64,000 bases of DNA from Companilactobacillus heilongjiangensis (GTDB lineage: Bacteria; Bacillota; Bacilli; Lactobacillales; Lactobacillaceae): contig NZ_CP012559.1 in the NCBI RefSeq assembly GCF_000831645.3, positions 2,542,001-2,606,000 on the forward strand. Direction: 5' to 3'. Shown piece after piece: positions 26,050-33,840 of the stretch (positions within the stretch are counted from its first letter, which is position 1; every line of letters begins with the position of its first letter). The notes below the pieces were generated by a model. The model searched no databases. It saw only the letters and a list, made by a program, of their open reading frames with translations, and was not told the DNA's origin. A program made the position numbers and the translations under genes.

Positions 26050-26247
26050 TTAAATCCATTTGAAGATAATATCAAAGCTAAGAAATATTAAAACCATTCC
26101 AAAAGTAGATCCAAACACCAATAGCAATCGTTCAATTTTAGGGAACTTGTTTTTGGGCTCTCTTCTAATTTGGTTAAACGATTTTATTACTAGAAAAATT
26201 TGTGTACCACCCATAATCAAGGCAACTAAAGCAATTAGATCAGACAT
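26050..26247 (-). CDS. Small two-helix membrane protein (2)
   Basis: A 65-residue protein with two helices (about 3-22 and 42-62) around a basic loop (RREPKNKFPKIER). A paralog of the protein at 25522-25710 by pattern (LIALVALIMGGTQI). The start at 26247 has AGGAAAGAAG upstream; an earlier frame start would add 15 residues without a better ribosome site. Followed by a cloverleaf repeat. Confidence 0.65.
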   Translation of the reverse strand: MSDLIALVALIMGGTQIFLVIKSFNQIRREPKNKFPKIERLLLVFGSTFGMVLIFLSFDIIFKWI

Positions 26248-26295
26248 TTTGGTCACTTCTTTCCTATAAGTTACCCATATGATAAGGTCCAACTC

Positions 26296-26356
26296 AAAAA
26301 AAGGAGGATTTCAGTGCTAGACAAACTGTCTAGTACTGAAATCCTCCTTTTATTTT
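26296..26356. terminator. Strong bidirectional terminator
   Basis: Arms AGGAGGATTTCAGT and ACTGAAATCCTCCT, extended by CTAGACA / TGTCTAG around a three-base loop, with A- and T-runs at the ends. It ends the gene at 26355-26543. Confidence 0.85.
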
Positions 26357-26543
26357 ATGAAAAATACTTCGAAAAGTTAAAAATTGAACCAATCAATGAA
26401 ACCGTACCAACAACAACCATCGTCAGGGAAAGAATTCCTTGAACTGTACAGATGCTATTCCACGGGAAATCAACTAAAAATAGTAATCCCACAATGCCTA
26501 TCCAAAAGTATTTTCCTTTATAAAAATCACTATTGAATCTCAC
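26355..26543 (-). CDS. 62-residue membrane protein under a LytTR-type box
   Basis: A GTG start at 26543 with AAGAAGGGA upstream encodes 62 residues with two hydrophobic segments (about 12-26 and 33-55) and an aromatic N-terminus (NSDFYKGKYFW). There is no double-glycine leader, so it is not an ordinary class II bacteriocin precursor. Immunity peptide, membrane sensor or inducer are all open. The important clue is its promoter: two TACGTTNAT repeats 12 bp apart, then a -10 32 bp further, exactly the layout of plantaricin-type quorum-sensing promoters. It therefore probably answers to the LytTR regulator at 35118-35867. Confidence 0.65.
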   Translation of the reverse strand: MRFNSDFYKGKYFWIGIVGLLFLVDFPWNSICTVQGILSLTMVVVGTVSLIGSIFNFSKYFS

Positions 26544-26595
26544 AACGGTTCCCTTCTTTGCTTAGTTTTTAACCAATAAAATAACCTTTAGGTAG

Positions 26596-26601
26596 ATAAT
26601 A
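26596..26601 (-). promoter_or_regulatory. -10 box of the LytTR-type promoter
   Basis: TATTAT on the minus strand, 32 bases downstream of the second direct repeat, the spacing expected for PlnC/D-type regulated promoters. Confidence 0.55.
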
Positions 26602-26633
26602 CTCTCTATTAATAATTTTGTGCCAAGTTCATC

Positions 26634-26663
26634 ATCAACGTACGTTTTTCAATCATGAACGTA
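26634..26663 (-). promoter_or_regulatory. LytTR-type direct repeats (plantaricin-box-like)
   Basis: On the minus strand TACGTTCAT, 12 bases, TACGTTGAT. The plantaricin regulon of Lactiplantibacillus uses TACGTTAAT repeats separated by 12 bp, bound by LytTR response regulators. Both half-sites match at eight of nine positions and the spacing is exact. Confidence 0.8.
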
Positions 26664-26666
26664 AAA

Positions 26667-27416
26667 TTATCTGTCTGTTTCGGCTTGATTTTTCAAAAGA
26701 TATAGACCAACAACGATTGAAATTAATATTCCGACAATATCTATCGTGCTTACTATCAAAAATTCATTATTGTGCACGCCAGTATAGCGATACATCCCCA
26801 AAACTGACATACGCGTTAGGGTCCAGTAAATATTTGCACCAACCAAAGTTAAAATCAAAACATAAAATGTCAAAGGTATAATTCCTTGATTTTTCATTGG
26901 TAAGAAGTTGCCAAAATAGTCCATAGACAAGTGAATCAGCGTGCTTCCAGTTAAAATCAACAGCACTGCCAATATCCCAACGGCTAAGTCTTTGATCAAC
27001 AATTCCAGCCGCATATCGCTGACAACAATTAGATGATGAATAACGTCTTGTTTCATAAAATAGTACAGTGATCCGATAAAAATAATTGATTCTATCAATC
27101 CAAAATACAAATAAATCAGACACGTCGTTAGTAAATTACTAAAGTACAATTTATTATCTGATATCGGTACTAACCGATAACGATTACTCGATAATACATT
27201 CTCATTAGCTCGAACCAATAAGACAATACTGACCACACAAACTGCAGCGGCGACCATAACCATCAACCCAACTGGATATTGTGAATTCAAATGAACGTCC
27301 ATCTTATCCATGCCGATGAGAACCAAAACTCCAATAACATCAACGAGCAAAATCAAATTGATGAGTTTGAATTTGCTCCAAATTAAATCTTTACTTACAC
27401 CCAGTAAGCTACCCAT
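26667..27416 (-). CDS. ABC-2-like permease subunit (third of operon)
   Basis: A 249-residue protein with about six helices. It is a paralog of the permeases at 27456-28229 and 28952-29704: it shares SNRYRLVPISDNKLYFSNLLTT with their YRLLPVSETKLYFSN and YRLIPISDATLYSSN segments, and the KNQAETDR-type end. It is the last gene of the GntR-controlled operon and has no ATPase of its own. The start is uncertain: I prefer the ATG at 27416, with GGGATGG upstream, over the one at 27434. Confidence 0.78.
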   Translation of the reverse strand: MGSLLGVSKDLIWSKFKLINLILLVDVIGVLVLIGMDKMDVHLNSQYPVGLMVMVAAAVCVVSIVLLVRANENVLSSNRYRLVPISDNKLYFSNLLTTCLIYLYFGLIESIIFIGSLYYFMKQDVIHHLIVVSDMRLELLIKDLAVGILAVLLILTGSTLIHLSMDYFGNFLPMKNQGIIPLTFYVLILTLVGANIYWTLTRMSVLGMYRYTGVHNNEFLIVSTIDIVGILISIVVGLYLLKNQAETDR

Positions 27417-27455
27417 AATAACGGACCATCCCATAGTCTTTATTTTGTAGTTTTT

Positions 27456-28229
27456 TTAACGATCTGTTTCGGTCCATCTCTTCAAGAGATAGATGTTTAT
27501 TGCTGAAAAAATTACACCCCAAATCACAACAATTCCGATTCCAAGCCAGATAACATTGTTGACTTGGCCTAATGTTGTAATTCCTTGTGATCCATTGTAA
27601 ATGACTCTAAACACATTGCCTGATGTATAGTTAAAAATCATCATTCCAACTACCGTTACAACGATATATAGAATGAAATTAACAAATTTCTGACGAGAAA
27701 ATGGTAAGAATCCGCTGATCCAATTAATTAAGAAATGAACAGAAGTAATACCCATCCAAATCAAAATCATCGTTAAAGTCATTAACAGCCACATTAATGC
27801 AGCTGTTCCGACTGAGCCCTTTATTTCACCCGCTGCTAGATTGAAGTCGCTCTGACCGCTTATAAAGTAAAAAATAGTTCCAAGCACAACCTCCAGAACT
27901 TGAAGATACATTAATCCTAAAAAGGTTGTTAAAAGATTACTGAAATATAATTTAGTCTCTGAAACAGGAAGCAGACGGTAATTATTGCTTGTATAAACTC
28001 TTTCATTTTTACGTGCCAGCAAGATAAATCCCACAAAGTTAGCAAAACTCAAACTAATCATAAATGTCGCAAAGAAATAATCTGGAAAAATTTGTCCATC
28101 CCAACCGCCTGTGAAGATTCTCAACACATCAACAGCCACTAGAAAAATTAGATCAATAATAATGATCCAATTCATCATCCGCCATTTTTCGCTCATTAAA
28201 TTACTTGTCAAACCCATAAATTTGGTCAT
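27456..28229 (-). CDS. ABC-2-like permease subunit (second)
   Basis: A 257-residue membrane protein with about six helices and the family segment NNYRLLPVSETKLYFSNLLTT (start of the third helix, after residue 84). It begins with ATGA overlapping the stop of the preceding ATPase gene by four bases, so the two form a coupled ATPase-permease pair. Resembles the permeases of GntR(YtrA)-linked ABC systems that respond to cell-wall-active peptides. Confidence 0.85.
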   Translation of the reverse strand: MTKFMGLTSNLMSEKWRMMNWIIIIDLIFLVAVDVLRIFTGGWDGQIFPDYFFATFMISLSFANFVGFILLARKNERVYTSNNYRLLPVSETKLYFSNLLTTFLGLMYLQVLEVVLGTIFYFISGQSDFNLAAGEIKGSVGTAALMWLLMTLTMILIWMGITSVHFLINWISGFLPFSRQKFVNFILYIVVTVVGMMIFNYTSGNVFRVIYNGSQGITTLGQVNNVIWLGIGIVVIWGVIFSAINIYLLKRWTETDR

Positions 28230-28936
28230 TTTGTAACACTTCCTTCGTAAACCTGTTCATAGTACTCCTCAACACCCAAGTGATATTTCTCTTGAATGTC
28301 CTCAACTGAACTAACTTGATAAATTGTTTCATCCTTAATAATAATCACATCATCCAATAGACTAGCAATCTCTGTGACGTAATGATCACTGATGACAATC
28401 GTTGAATCATCAGTCTTCCAACGGATAATACTACTGATAATTTTCTTACGTGACATACTATCGATACCGCTCAAAGGCTCATCTAATAAGTAGAGTTTAG
28501 TGTCGCGAGATAGTGTCAAAGCAATAATCAGCTTGCCTCTTGTACCAGTTGAAAGTGAAGATATTCGTTTGCCCTCGTCCAATCCTAGATATTCAGCAAT
28601 TTCCAAGTACTTTCCTTGAACAAAATCAGGATAGACGTTCTCGTAAAACTTAACGATATCGCCAATCTTGGTATTCTTAGAAAAACCGCCTAGTTGATCA
28701 CTAAAACTGACATTTTGTTTAATTTCACGTTTCTTACTAGCACCATTGACCGTTATAACGCCTTCAGGCAATGAATTTACCCCAGCAATCAAACGCATCA
28801 AAGTGGTTTTACCAGCACCATTTTCACCAAGTAAGCCAACAATTTTGCCACTGGTTAAGTTCAAATTGACGTCTTTTAAAATGGCTTTATTATTCTTCTT
28901 ATAATTCAAATTCTTAATTCTTAACAAATTTGTCAT
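28226..28936 (-). CDS. ABC transporter ATPase (second of operon)
   Basis: A 236-residue ATPase with Walker A GENGAGKTTL, an atypical signature LSTGTRGKLIIALTLSRD in place of LSGGQ, Walker B LYLLDEPLSGIDSMSR and a switch-region ISDHYVTEI. This signature is common in YtrB-like ATPases. Partner permease immediately downstream. Confidence 0.9.
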   Translation of the reverse strand: MTNLLRIKNLNYKKNNKAILKDVNLNLTSGKIVGLLGENGAGKTTLMRLIAGVNSLPEGVITVNGASKKREIKQNVSFSDQLGGFSKNTKIGDIVKFYENVYPDFVQGKYLEIAEYLGLDEGKRISSLSTGTRGKLIIALTLSRDTKLYLLDEPLSGIDSMSRKKIISSIIRWKTDDSTIVISDHYVTEIASLLDDVIIIKDETIYQVSSVEDIQEKYHLGVEEYYEQVYEGSVTK

Positions 28937-28951
28937 AATGACGCCCCTTTC

Positions 28952-29704
28952 CTAATTAGTTGTTTCTGACTTTTTATTTAATAAATAAAGATCAATAACT
29001 GTGAATATTACAATCCAGATAACCATCATTGCCATGCCCGAGTACAACACTCGTGAAACGGCACCGAAACTGCTGTCTAAATCATTGATTCCCATGATTC
29101 TCAAAACATTACTTGTAATAAAGTTGAAAGGTATCATAAACAACCAGACAATGATTACTGAAACGATAGCTTTGACTAAACTTTGACTTCTAAATGGCAG
29201 AAAATCATTAACCCAATCGCTCAACAAATGTAACGCCGTTATTCCAGTCCAAATGACGATGATTCCTAATATAAATGCCACTACAACTTCTGCTTTGAAA
29301 TAATACTGTTGAACTGAATTGAAACTTCTGACCATAAAGCGATCATAATCGTTAGGAAAAATTGCGACAGAAGCCACATAAACAACAAATTCCCCAACCA
29401 TCAAATATACTAATCCGAAAAATGATGTCATCATATTGCTTGAATAAAGCGTTGCATCACTGATTGGTATCAAACGATACTTATCGTTAACGTAAACCAG
29501 CTCATTTGCTCTTGCCATTGCAAAAATTCCAACGGCCATAGCAATAAAAACACCACCAGTAAAACTAGTTATTCCAGGATTTGTTCGGAAGGAATTCCAG
29601 ATTTGAGTAACTAATATGATAAGTATGTGAATTCCTAAAATCCAGCTGATCATTTTAAATTTGTTTTTAAGTAATCCTTTACTGACACGACCTAAGCTAC
29701 TCAT
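28952..29704 (-). CDS. ABC-2-like permease subunit (first)
   Basis: A 250-residue six-helix protein, paralog of the two permeases downstream (DKYRLIPISDATLYSSNMMTS). The chosen ATG (29702-29704) lies inside the end of the upstream ATPase gene, overlapping it by eight bases, with AAGGGGGT upstream. Pairs with the ATPase at 29697-30425. Confidence 0.85.
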   Translation of the reverse strand: MSSLGRVSKGLLKNKFKMISWILGIHILIILVTQIWNSFRTNPGITSFTGGVFIAMAVGIFAMARANELVYVNDKYRLIPISDATLYSSNMMTSFFGLVYLMVGEFVVYVASVAIFPNDYDRFMVRSFNSVQQYYFKAEVVVAFILGIIVIWTGITALHLLSDWVNDFLPFRSQSLVKAIVSVIIVWLFMIPFNFITSNVLRIMGINDLDSSFGAVSRVLYSGMAMMVIWIVIFTVIDLYLLNKKSETTN

Positions 29705-30425
29705 CGTCCAGACCCCCTTCATAAACTTTTTCATAATAATCTTCAATTCCCAAGTGATATTTAGCTTGAATATCTTCCACAGGACTAACTTGATAAACTG
29801 TTTGGTCCTTTAAAATTACGACATCATCCAAGAGACTCGAAATTTCTTTCACATAGTGCGAACTGATGATGATTGTTGAATCGTCACCCTTCCACTGAAT
29901 AATACTTTTGATGATTTTCTTACGAGCCATAATATCGACTCCATTCAGCGGTTCATCTAATAAATAAAGTGGCACCTGGCGCGCCAAGGTTAAAGCAATC
30001 TCCAGTTTTTCACCCGTACCAGTTGAGAGATTGACTAGCTTGTCATCACAAGGGATTTCTAGAAACTTAGCCATTGCCTGATATTTTTCAAATGAAAAAT
30101 CAGGATAAATGTCGATATAAAATTTCACGACATCTTTAACTTTAGTATTTTTTTCGCCTGCACCTTTGTTAAAACTGGTTAATGAGTAAGTTGCACTGAC
30201 ACATGATTTGCGTGCTGCTTTACTATCGACTCCGGCAACCGCAATCTGACCAGAAGTCTTAGCATTCACACCGGAGATCAAACGCATCAGCGTCGTTTTT
30301 CCGGCTCCATTAGCGCCAAGTAAACCAATAATCTTGCCATTATCAAGACTAAGATTAATGTCTTTTAAAATTAACTTATTATTCTTTTTATAATTTAAAG
30401 AGTTAATTTCCAATACTTTACTCAT
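29697..30425 (-). CDS. ABC transporter ATPase (first of operon)
   Basis: A 242-residue ATPase with Walker A GANGAGKTTL, signature LSTGTGEKLEIALTLARQ, Walker B LYLLDEPLNGVD and ISSHYVKEI. About half identical to the second ATPase, so the operon holds a duplicated ATPase-permease module. It overlaps the regulator gene by eight bases. Confidence 0.9.
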   Translation of the reverse strand: MSKVLEINSLNYKKNNKLILKDINLSLDNGKIIGLLGANGAGKTTLMRLISGVNAKTSGQIAVAGVDSKAARKSCVSATYSLTSFNKGAGEKNTKVKDVVKFYIDIYPDFSFEKYQAMAKFLEIPCDDKLVNLSTGTGEKLEIALTLARQVPLYLLDEPLNGVDIMARKKIIKSIIQWKGDDSTIIISSHYVKEISSLLDDVVILKDQTVYQVSPVEDIQAKYHLGIEDYYEKVYEGGLDDE

Positions 30426-30795
30426 GATTTGCCTCCCGCTTTTTGACGTAGGTATTGAAGCTATTCATAATTTCGGTGTCATCCATATTCAATGAATGCA
30501 ATTTATCGTATGTTGCATCAAACATTTCACTGACGATATGTGCTTTTAATTTTTCCACAATACTGGTGTCTTCAGTCACAAAATTGCCTTTACCACGCTG
30601 CGGTATAATGACTTCTTCTTCAGTCATTTCCTTGAGCGATTTCTGAACGGTATTTGAATTAGCAGAAAATTGGACGGCCAACTGTCTTACTGAAGGCAGT
30701 TGTGATCCTAATTCATACTGATTGCTAATAATTTTGCGATACAAGATATCCTTGATTTGGAGGTAAATAGGTATGTTATCAATATATTCCATCAT
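30418..30795 (-). CDS. GntR-family regulator, YtrA type
   Basis: A 125-residue protein with an N-terminal winged helix (PIYLQIKDILYRKIISNQYELGSQLPSVRQLA, about 9-40, given in parts; NSNTVQKSLKEM recognition helix) and only a short helical dimerisation tail, as in the YtrA subfamily. It is the first gene of its operon, so it most likely represses the operon until a membrane or cell-wall signal is met. Ends overlapping the first ATPase gene. Confidence 0.9.
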   Translation of the reverse strand: MMEYIDNIPIYLQIKDILYRKIISNQYELGSQLPSVRQLAVQFSANSNTVQKSLKEMTEEEVIIPQRGKGNFVTEDTSIVEKLKAHIVSEMFDATYDKLHSLNMDDTEIMNSFNTYVKKREANHE

Positions 30796-30812
30796 TTCAC
30801 CCTCTTACTGTT

Positions 30813-30893
30813 CTAGTACACTAATACAGTACAACGGATATTTAAAAAAAGCAACTGATTAACAACGATTGTTGAATTCTTCTTTGCCAACAT
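30813..30893 (-). CDS. 26-codon leader-like ORF with very strong ribosome site
   Basis: GGGAGGTGAT six bases before an ATG at 30893 is close to a perfect anti-16S match, and the frame (MLAKKNSTIVVN...) closes at 30813. The ORF overlaps the promoter of the GntR gene. It may be a leader peptide of a longer transcript or the remnant of a lost gene. Confidence 0.3.
   Translation of the reverse strand: MLAKKNSTIVVNQLLFLNIRCTVLVY
30826..30854 (-). promoter_or_regulatory. Promoter and possible operator of the GntR-ABC operon
   Basis: On the minus strand TTGCTT (30849-30854), 17 bases, TACTGT (30826-30831). A partial dyad GTAC-N9-GTAC overlaps and follows the -10, where YtrA-type repressors usually bind. 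Confidence 0.5.
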
Positions 30894-30978
30894 GTCAATC
30901 ACCTCCCATCAACCACATTTCTGATGTGATGTTATATTTAGTTCAAAGTTGGGAGCTAATCGAAAGAACTGATGTGTC

Positions 30979-31575
30979 ATGCTAAAATTTGGAAAAAAAG
31001 TCAATTATCGACCGTTTCTAGTCAGTGGCGCCATTGCTACAGCCGTCGGACTAATATTTGGAATTAATATTGCGACTATGTTGGGAATTAAAATTGCCGT
31101 TATACTTTTTCTATTGATGTTCCTTGGACATTACCTATTTGTACTGCCAGTAATCTTCAATTATTGGGATTCCGACAGTAAATTCATCCGTTATAACGAT
31201 ATCAAACCGCTCAATAAACGCTTACTGGCTATTCTTTTGCCAAAATTTTCACCAGTTAACGTCATTGACAGGAAAAATATTCGTCAAATATCAATATTAG
31301 GATTACCTCAGCACGATTTGTCATTTGCATCCGAATTAGTATTATCAGAGGAAGGCGGCTTAATGTACAACTTATTTCTGATGATAAATGAACCTGTCAA
31401 AGTCCGTCTGACCATGAAAAATCGGGAAACCATCAACCTAGATCTATCACGTGATTATGTAAGACGACCGCATGAAACATTGGGCAAACTGCGGATGTTT
31501 CTCGAAAGTTTTAATCCTAAAATTTTAGAATTATCAGATGAAACTGAAAATTTACTACATTTAAGGCAAAAATAA
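30979..31575 (+). CDS. Two-helix membrane protein with conserved tail (paralog 2)
   Basis: A 198-residue member of the MLKFGKKV.Y.P family: the N-terminal motif, two helices (about 13-32 and 38-58), YWDSDSKFIRYNDIKPLNKRL, then a tail with NRETINLDLSRDY and a final helix. No close Shine-Dalgarno is visible, which lowers confidence in the exact start, but the conserved N-terminus supports it. Divergent from the GntR operon. Confidence 0.72.
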   Translation: MLKFGKKVNYRPFLVSGAIATAVGLIFGINIATMLGIKIAVILFLLMFLGHYLFVLPVIFNYWDSDSKFIRYNDIKPLNKRLLAILLPKFSPVNVIDRKNIRQISILGLPQHDLSFASELVLSEEGGLMYNLFLMINEPVKVRLTMKNRETINLDLSRDYVRRPHETLGKLRMFLESFNPKILELSDETENLLHLRQK

Positions 31576-31617
31576 GAAGATTACGATGATATTAATTCAC
31601 CGTAATCTTCTTATTTT
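31573..31617. terminator. Terminator between converging genes
   Basis: AAGAAGATTACG / CGTAATCTTCTT hairpin followed by ATTTTT, directly at the stop of the gene at 30979-31575 and before the stop of the small gene at 31631. Confidence 0.8.
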
Positions 31618-31630
31618 TAGACTCAAATTT

Positions 31631-31777
31631 TTACCTTTGTGGCATTTGTTCAGAGAAACTATAGAATTGTGATTTATCGTTGAAATCACCCATATTCATG
31701 CCATTCCAACTGGAGTCTTTTGACAAGTTGCCTAATTCCATCAAGGCTTTTTCTCTAACCTCAATATCTTTTTTCAT
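31631..31777 (-). CDS. 48-residue peptide of unknown function
   Basis: An AAGGAG site nine bases before the ATG opens a 48-codon frame: MKKDIEVREKALMELG, then a polar, glycine/serine/asparagine-rich half with an FYSFSEQ segment. There is no signal peptide and no double-glycine leader. Codons look ordinary for this genome and the gene is flanked by a terminator, so I think it is real. It sits 0.75 kb upstream of the kinase genes and could be a secreted or signalling peptide of unusual type, or an unrelated small protein. Confidence 0.6.
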   Translation of the reverse strand: MKKDIEVREKALMELGNLSKDSSWNGMNMGDFNDKSQFYSFSEQMPQR

Positions 31778-31827
31778 CGTACTTACTCCTTAAAATAACC
31801 GTATAGTACTAGTTTCGTATGACACTT

Positions 31828-31840
31828 CTTCCGACTAATA
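31828..31840 (-). repeat. Residual end of a deleted cloverleaf repeat
   Basis: CTTCTTCCGACTAAT matches the right end of reverse copies, and the following TATTCTCGTATTAAATTAG resembles the sequence after copy 10. It stands 96 bp before forward copy 14, so copy 14 probably once had a reverse partner. Confidence 0.5.
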
Positions 31841-31936
31841 TTCTCGTATTAAATTAGACACCACCGTTACCGTAATAACTTCAGTAGTAATTTTTCAAAT
31901 ACTCAGAAACTTTACTTTAGTTAAAAGTAAAAATAA

Positions 31937-32121
31937 ATTAGTTGGAAGAGCTGAGCGTATTCATCCGCAGCGAAAGTGGCGTTATGGCTTTAGCCATTAC
32001 ACCACCGGACGTGTTGGAGACTTTCCGGTCTGTGGAAAGGCTTCAACCGAGGTTCGAGACCGCTCTTTGGCTCGGACCGTGCCGCGCAGCAGATAAATAC
32101 GATCAACTCTGGAAACGGCAT
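31937..32121 (+). repeat. Cloverleaf repeat copy 14, forward
   Basis: Typical left end TTAGTTGGAAGAGCTGAG and internal hairpins GTTATGGC / GCCATTAC and CTTTCC / GGAAAG. The right outer arm has drifted (GATAAATACGATCAACTC). The right end touches the stop codon of the next gene. Confidence 0.9.
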
Positions 32122-32122
32122 A

Positions 32123-32335
32123 CTAGAACAATGGACTTTTTACTACAAGCAAAACCACGCCACCAATTATGAAACATGCTCCAAAGAGAAAACTATACCA
32201 AACGGTTAAGGCAGAAAAATTTGATGTCGTCTTATTACCGTGATGCTGAATCACTTTAACGTATTTAATTGAATTTAACATCTGATACATTCCAAATGCG
32301 ATTGCTAAAATACCAAAGACATAATTCCAAATCAT
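32123..32335 (-). CDS. Small two-helix membrane protein (3)
   Basis: A 70-residue protein with two helices (about 3-24 and 45-66) and a polar, histidine-bearing loop (IQHHGNKTTSN). Shares GILAIAFGMYQM with the proteins at 25522 and 26050. Start at 32335 chosen for its AGAAGGGA site. Divergent from the sensor kinase genes. Confidence 0.65.
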   Translation of the reverse strand: MIWNYVFGILAIAFGMYQMLNSIKYVKVIQHHGNKTTSNFSALTVWYSFLFGACFIIGGVVLLVVKSPLF

Positions 32336-32393
32336 TTTAGACGCTTCCCTTCTTGCTTCTTGACTAAAAGATAGCATCTCGTGAATTGCCTTG

Positions 32394-32432
32394 AATCAAA
32401 ACATCTTGAATACCATATATTTCGTTCTTGAA
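32394..32432. promoter_or_regulatory. Candidate regulatory element upstream of the kinase operon
   Basis: TCAAAACATCTTGA followed by a TTCGTTCTTGA block closely resembles 35897-35932 (TCAAGACATCTTAA ... TTCGTTGATGA) with the same internal spacing. The TTCGTTNNTGA part is similar to the LytTR half-sites at 26634-26663. Possibly bound by the regulator encoded here. Confidence 0.45.
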
Positions 32433-32530
32433 CGAATTCAGGAATAAATTTACTTGTTTCACGATATCTTTATTTTTAGTGATTAATTATATGTGATAAT
32501 TAATATATCAATATAGGTAGGGGGCAAACG

Positions 32531-33826
32531 ATGATTTATATAAATCCAACGATTGATGTCATTGGTCGAGCGCTGTCGGGAATAGTCTTTTTCTATGTCT
32601 TTAACAGTTTGTATCGTCAACAAAAAAATTACTTTTTCGTAATTTCAGCTATATCCATCGTTATAACGGCTATTTTTATTCCTGATTATGCCTATTTCAT
32701 CGATGCCATCATCTTGTACCTAGCCTTTTGTTGGCACCAGAAATATAAACTACTGTTGATCAATACAATTCTCTTGAGTTCCCTAATTCAATTACTTGGC
32801 GAAACGTTAGTCAATACGACTGCCTTTTTCTTCAACAGTCAAAATATCTCAACTAAAACAATCTGGGGTAGTATTCTATTCGTATTCATCACACTTTTAA
32901 TTCAAATCATTATTTCCGCAATTTTTATTATTTCATATAGATATTTTAATATCGAAGAGGACTGGAATATCGCTCACTCATCCTTATTTGGCTTATTAAT
33001 TGGCTATTTATTCATCGTTATCTTCTTTTTCATGCGGATAATCCAGCACTATCAAGCTTACTCAGATTTAATGTCTGGCATCATGCTCTTTATTCTGATT
33101 CAATGTTTCTTCATCGTCATTGTCTTTCTAAAGAGCAACCAAACTCAAGCTGAAACTTATACCCGTGAACTTATGAAGGAACAACTGAAGAATCTCAAAA
33201 TGTACACTGACCAATTGGAAACCGACCAAATTAAGCTCCGTGGCTTTGAAAGAAACTATAAGAGCACAATTTCCGGTCTAAGAGACATCGCTAAAACTGG
33301 CGACTACCAAGAAATGAAGCACTCTTTAGGAACTTTGGAAGATTACTCCAACAGCTATTTCGACAATATTTCAATGCAACTATTTAAGGACCTCAATAAC
33401 GTTCAGAATCCTTATTTGAAGAGCCTTTTAATCAGTAAACTCACTTTGATTCATCAAAATAACATCACCTGCCACTTTGAATGTCGTGATACGGTCAATG
33501 ATGTTTTGATAAATATTTTTGACCTCGTGCGACTACTGGGGATTTCGATTGACAACGCAACTGAGGCCACGAAAAATCAAAAGAATGGTGAAATTCAAAT
33601 TGCGATTATTGAGGAAGCAGCACAATTATCCTTTGTCATCAACAACACCACCGCCGAACAAACCGATATTTCTGACATGATGCAAGAAGGCTTTACCACT
33701 AAGCAGCATCACTCGGGATTAGGCATGGTCAATGTTCAAGACATCAAAAAGAAGTATCCTAACCTCTTTGTTCAATATCGGAAAAATAATCAATGGTTTA
33801 ATCTTAGTATTGTAATTATTAAATAA
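32531..33826 (+). CDS. HPK10-type sensor kinase lacking the phospho-acceptor histidine
   Basis: A 431-residue protein with about six or seven N-terminal helices (1-200), a coiled linker (205-235) and a GHKL ATPase domain. The H-box is degenerate: LRGFERNYKS, where the phosphorylated histidine is Arg241 and the usual HDYKN has become RNYKS. The ATP site is intact, with N-box SIDNATEA (Asn342) and G-box EGFTTKQHHSGLGMVNV (about 386-402). The neighbouring kinase has the opposite defect at aligned positions. This family (AgrC, ComD, PlnB) senses peptide pheromones in the membrane. First gene of a three-gene operon. Confidence 0.88.
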   Translation: MIYINPTIDVIGRALSGIVFFYVFNSLYRQQKNYFFVISAISIVITAIFIPDYAYFIDAIILYLAFCWHQKYKLLLINTILLSSLIQLLGETLVNTTAFFFNSQNISTKTIWGSILFVFITLLIQIIISAIFIISYRYFNIEEDWNIAHSSLFGLLIGYLFIVIFFFMRIIQHYQAYSDLMSGIMLFILIQCFFIVIVFLKSNQTQAETYTRELMKEQLKNLKMYTDQLETDQIKLRGFERNYKSTISGLRDIAKTGDYQEMKHSLGTLEDYSNSYFDNISMQLFKDLNNVQNPYLKSLLISKLTLIHQNNITCHFECRDTVNDVLINIFDLVRLLGISIDNATEATKNQKNGEIQIAIIEEAAQLSFVINNTTAEQTDISDMMQEGFTTKQHHSGLGMVNVQDIKKKYPNLFVQYRKNNQWFNLSIVIIK

Positions 33827-33840
33827 TTTAGGGAGTATTT

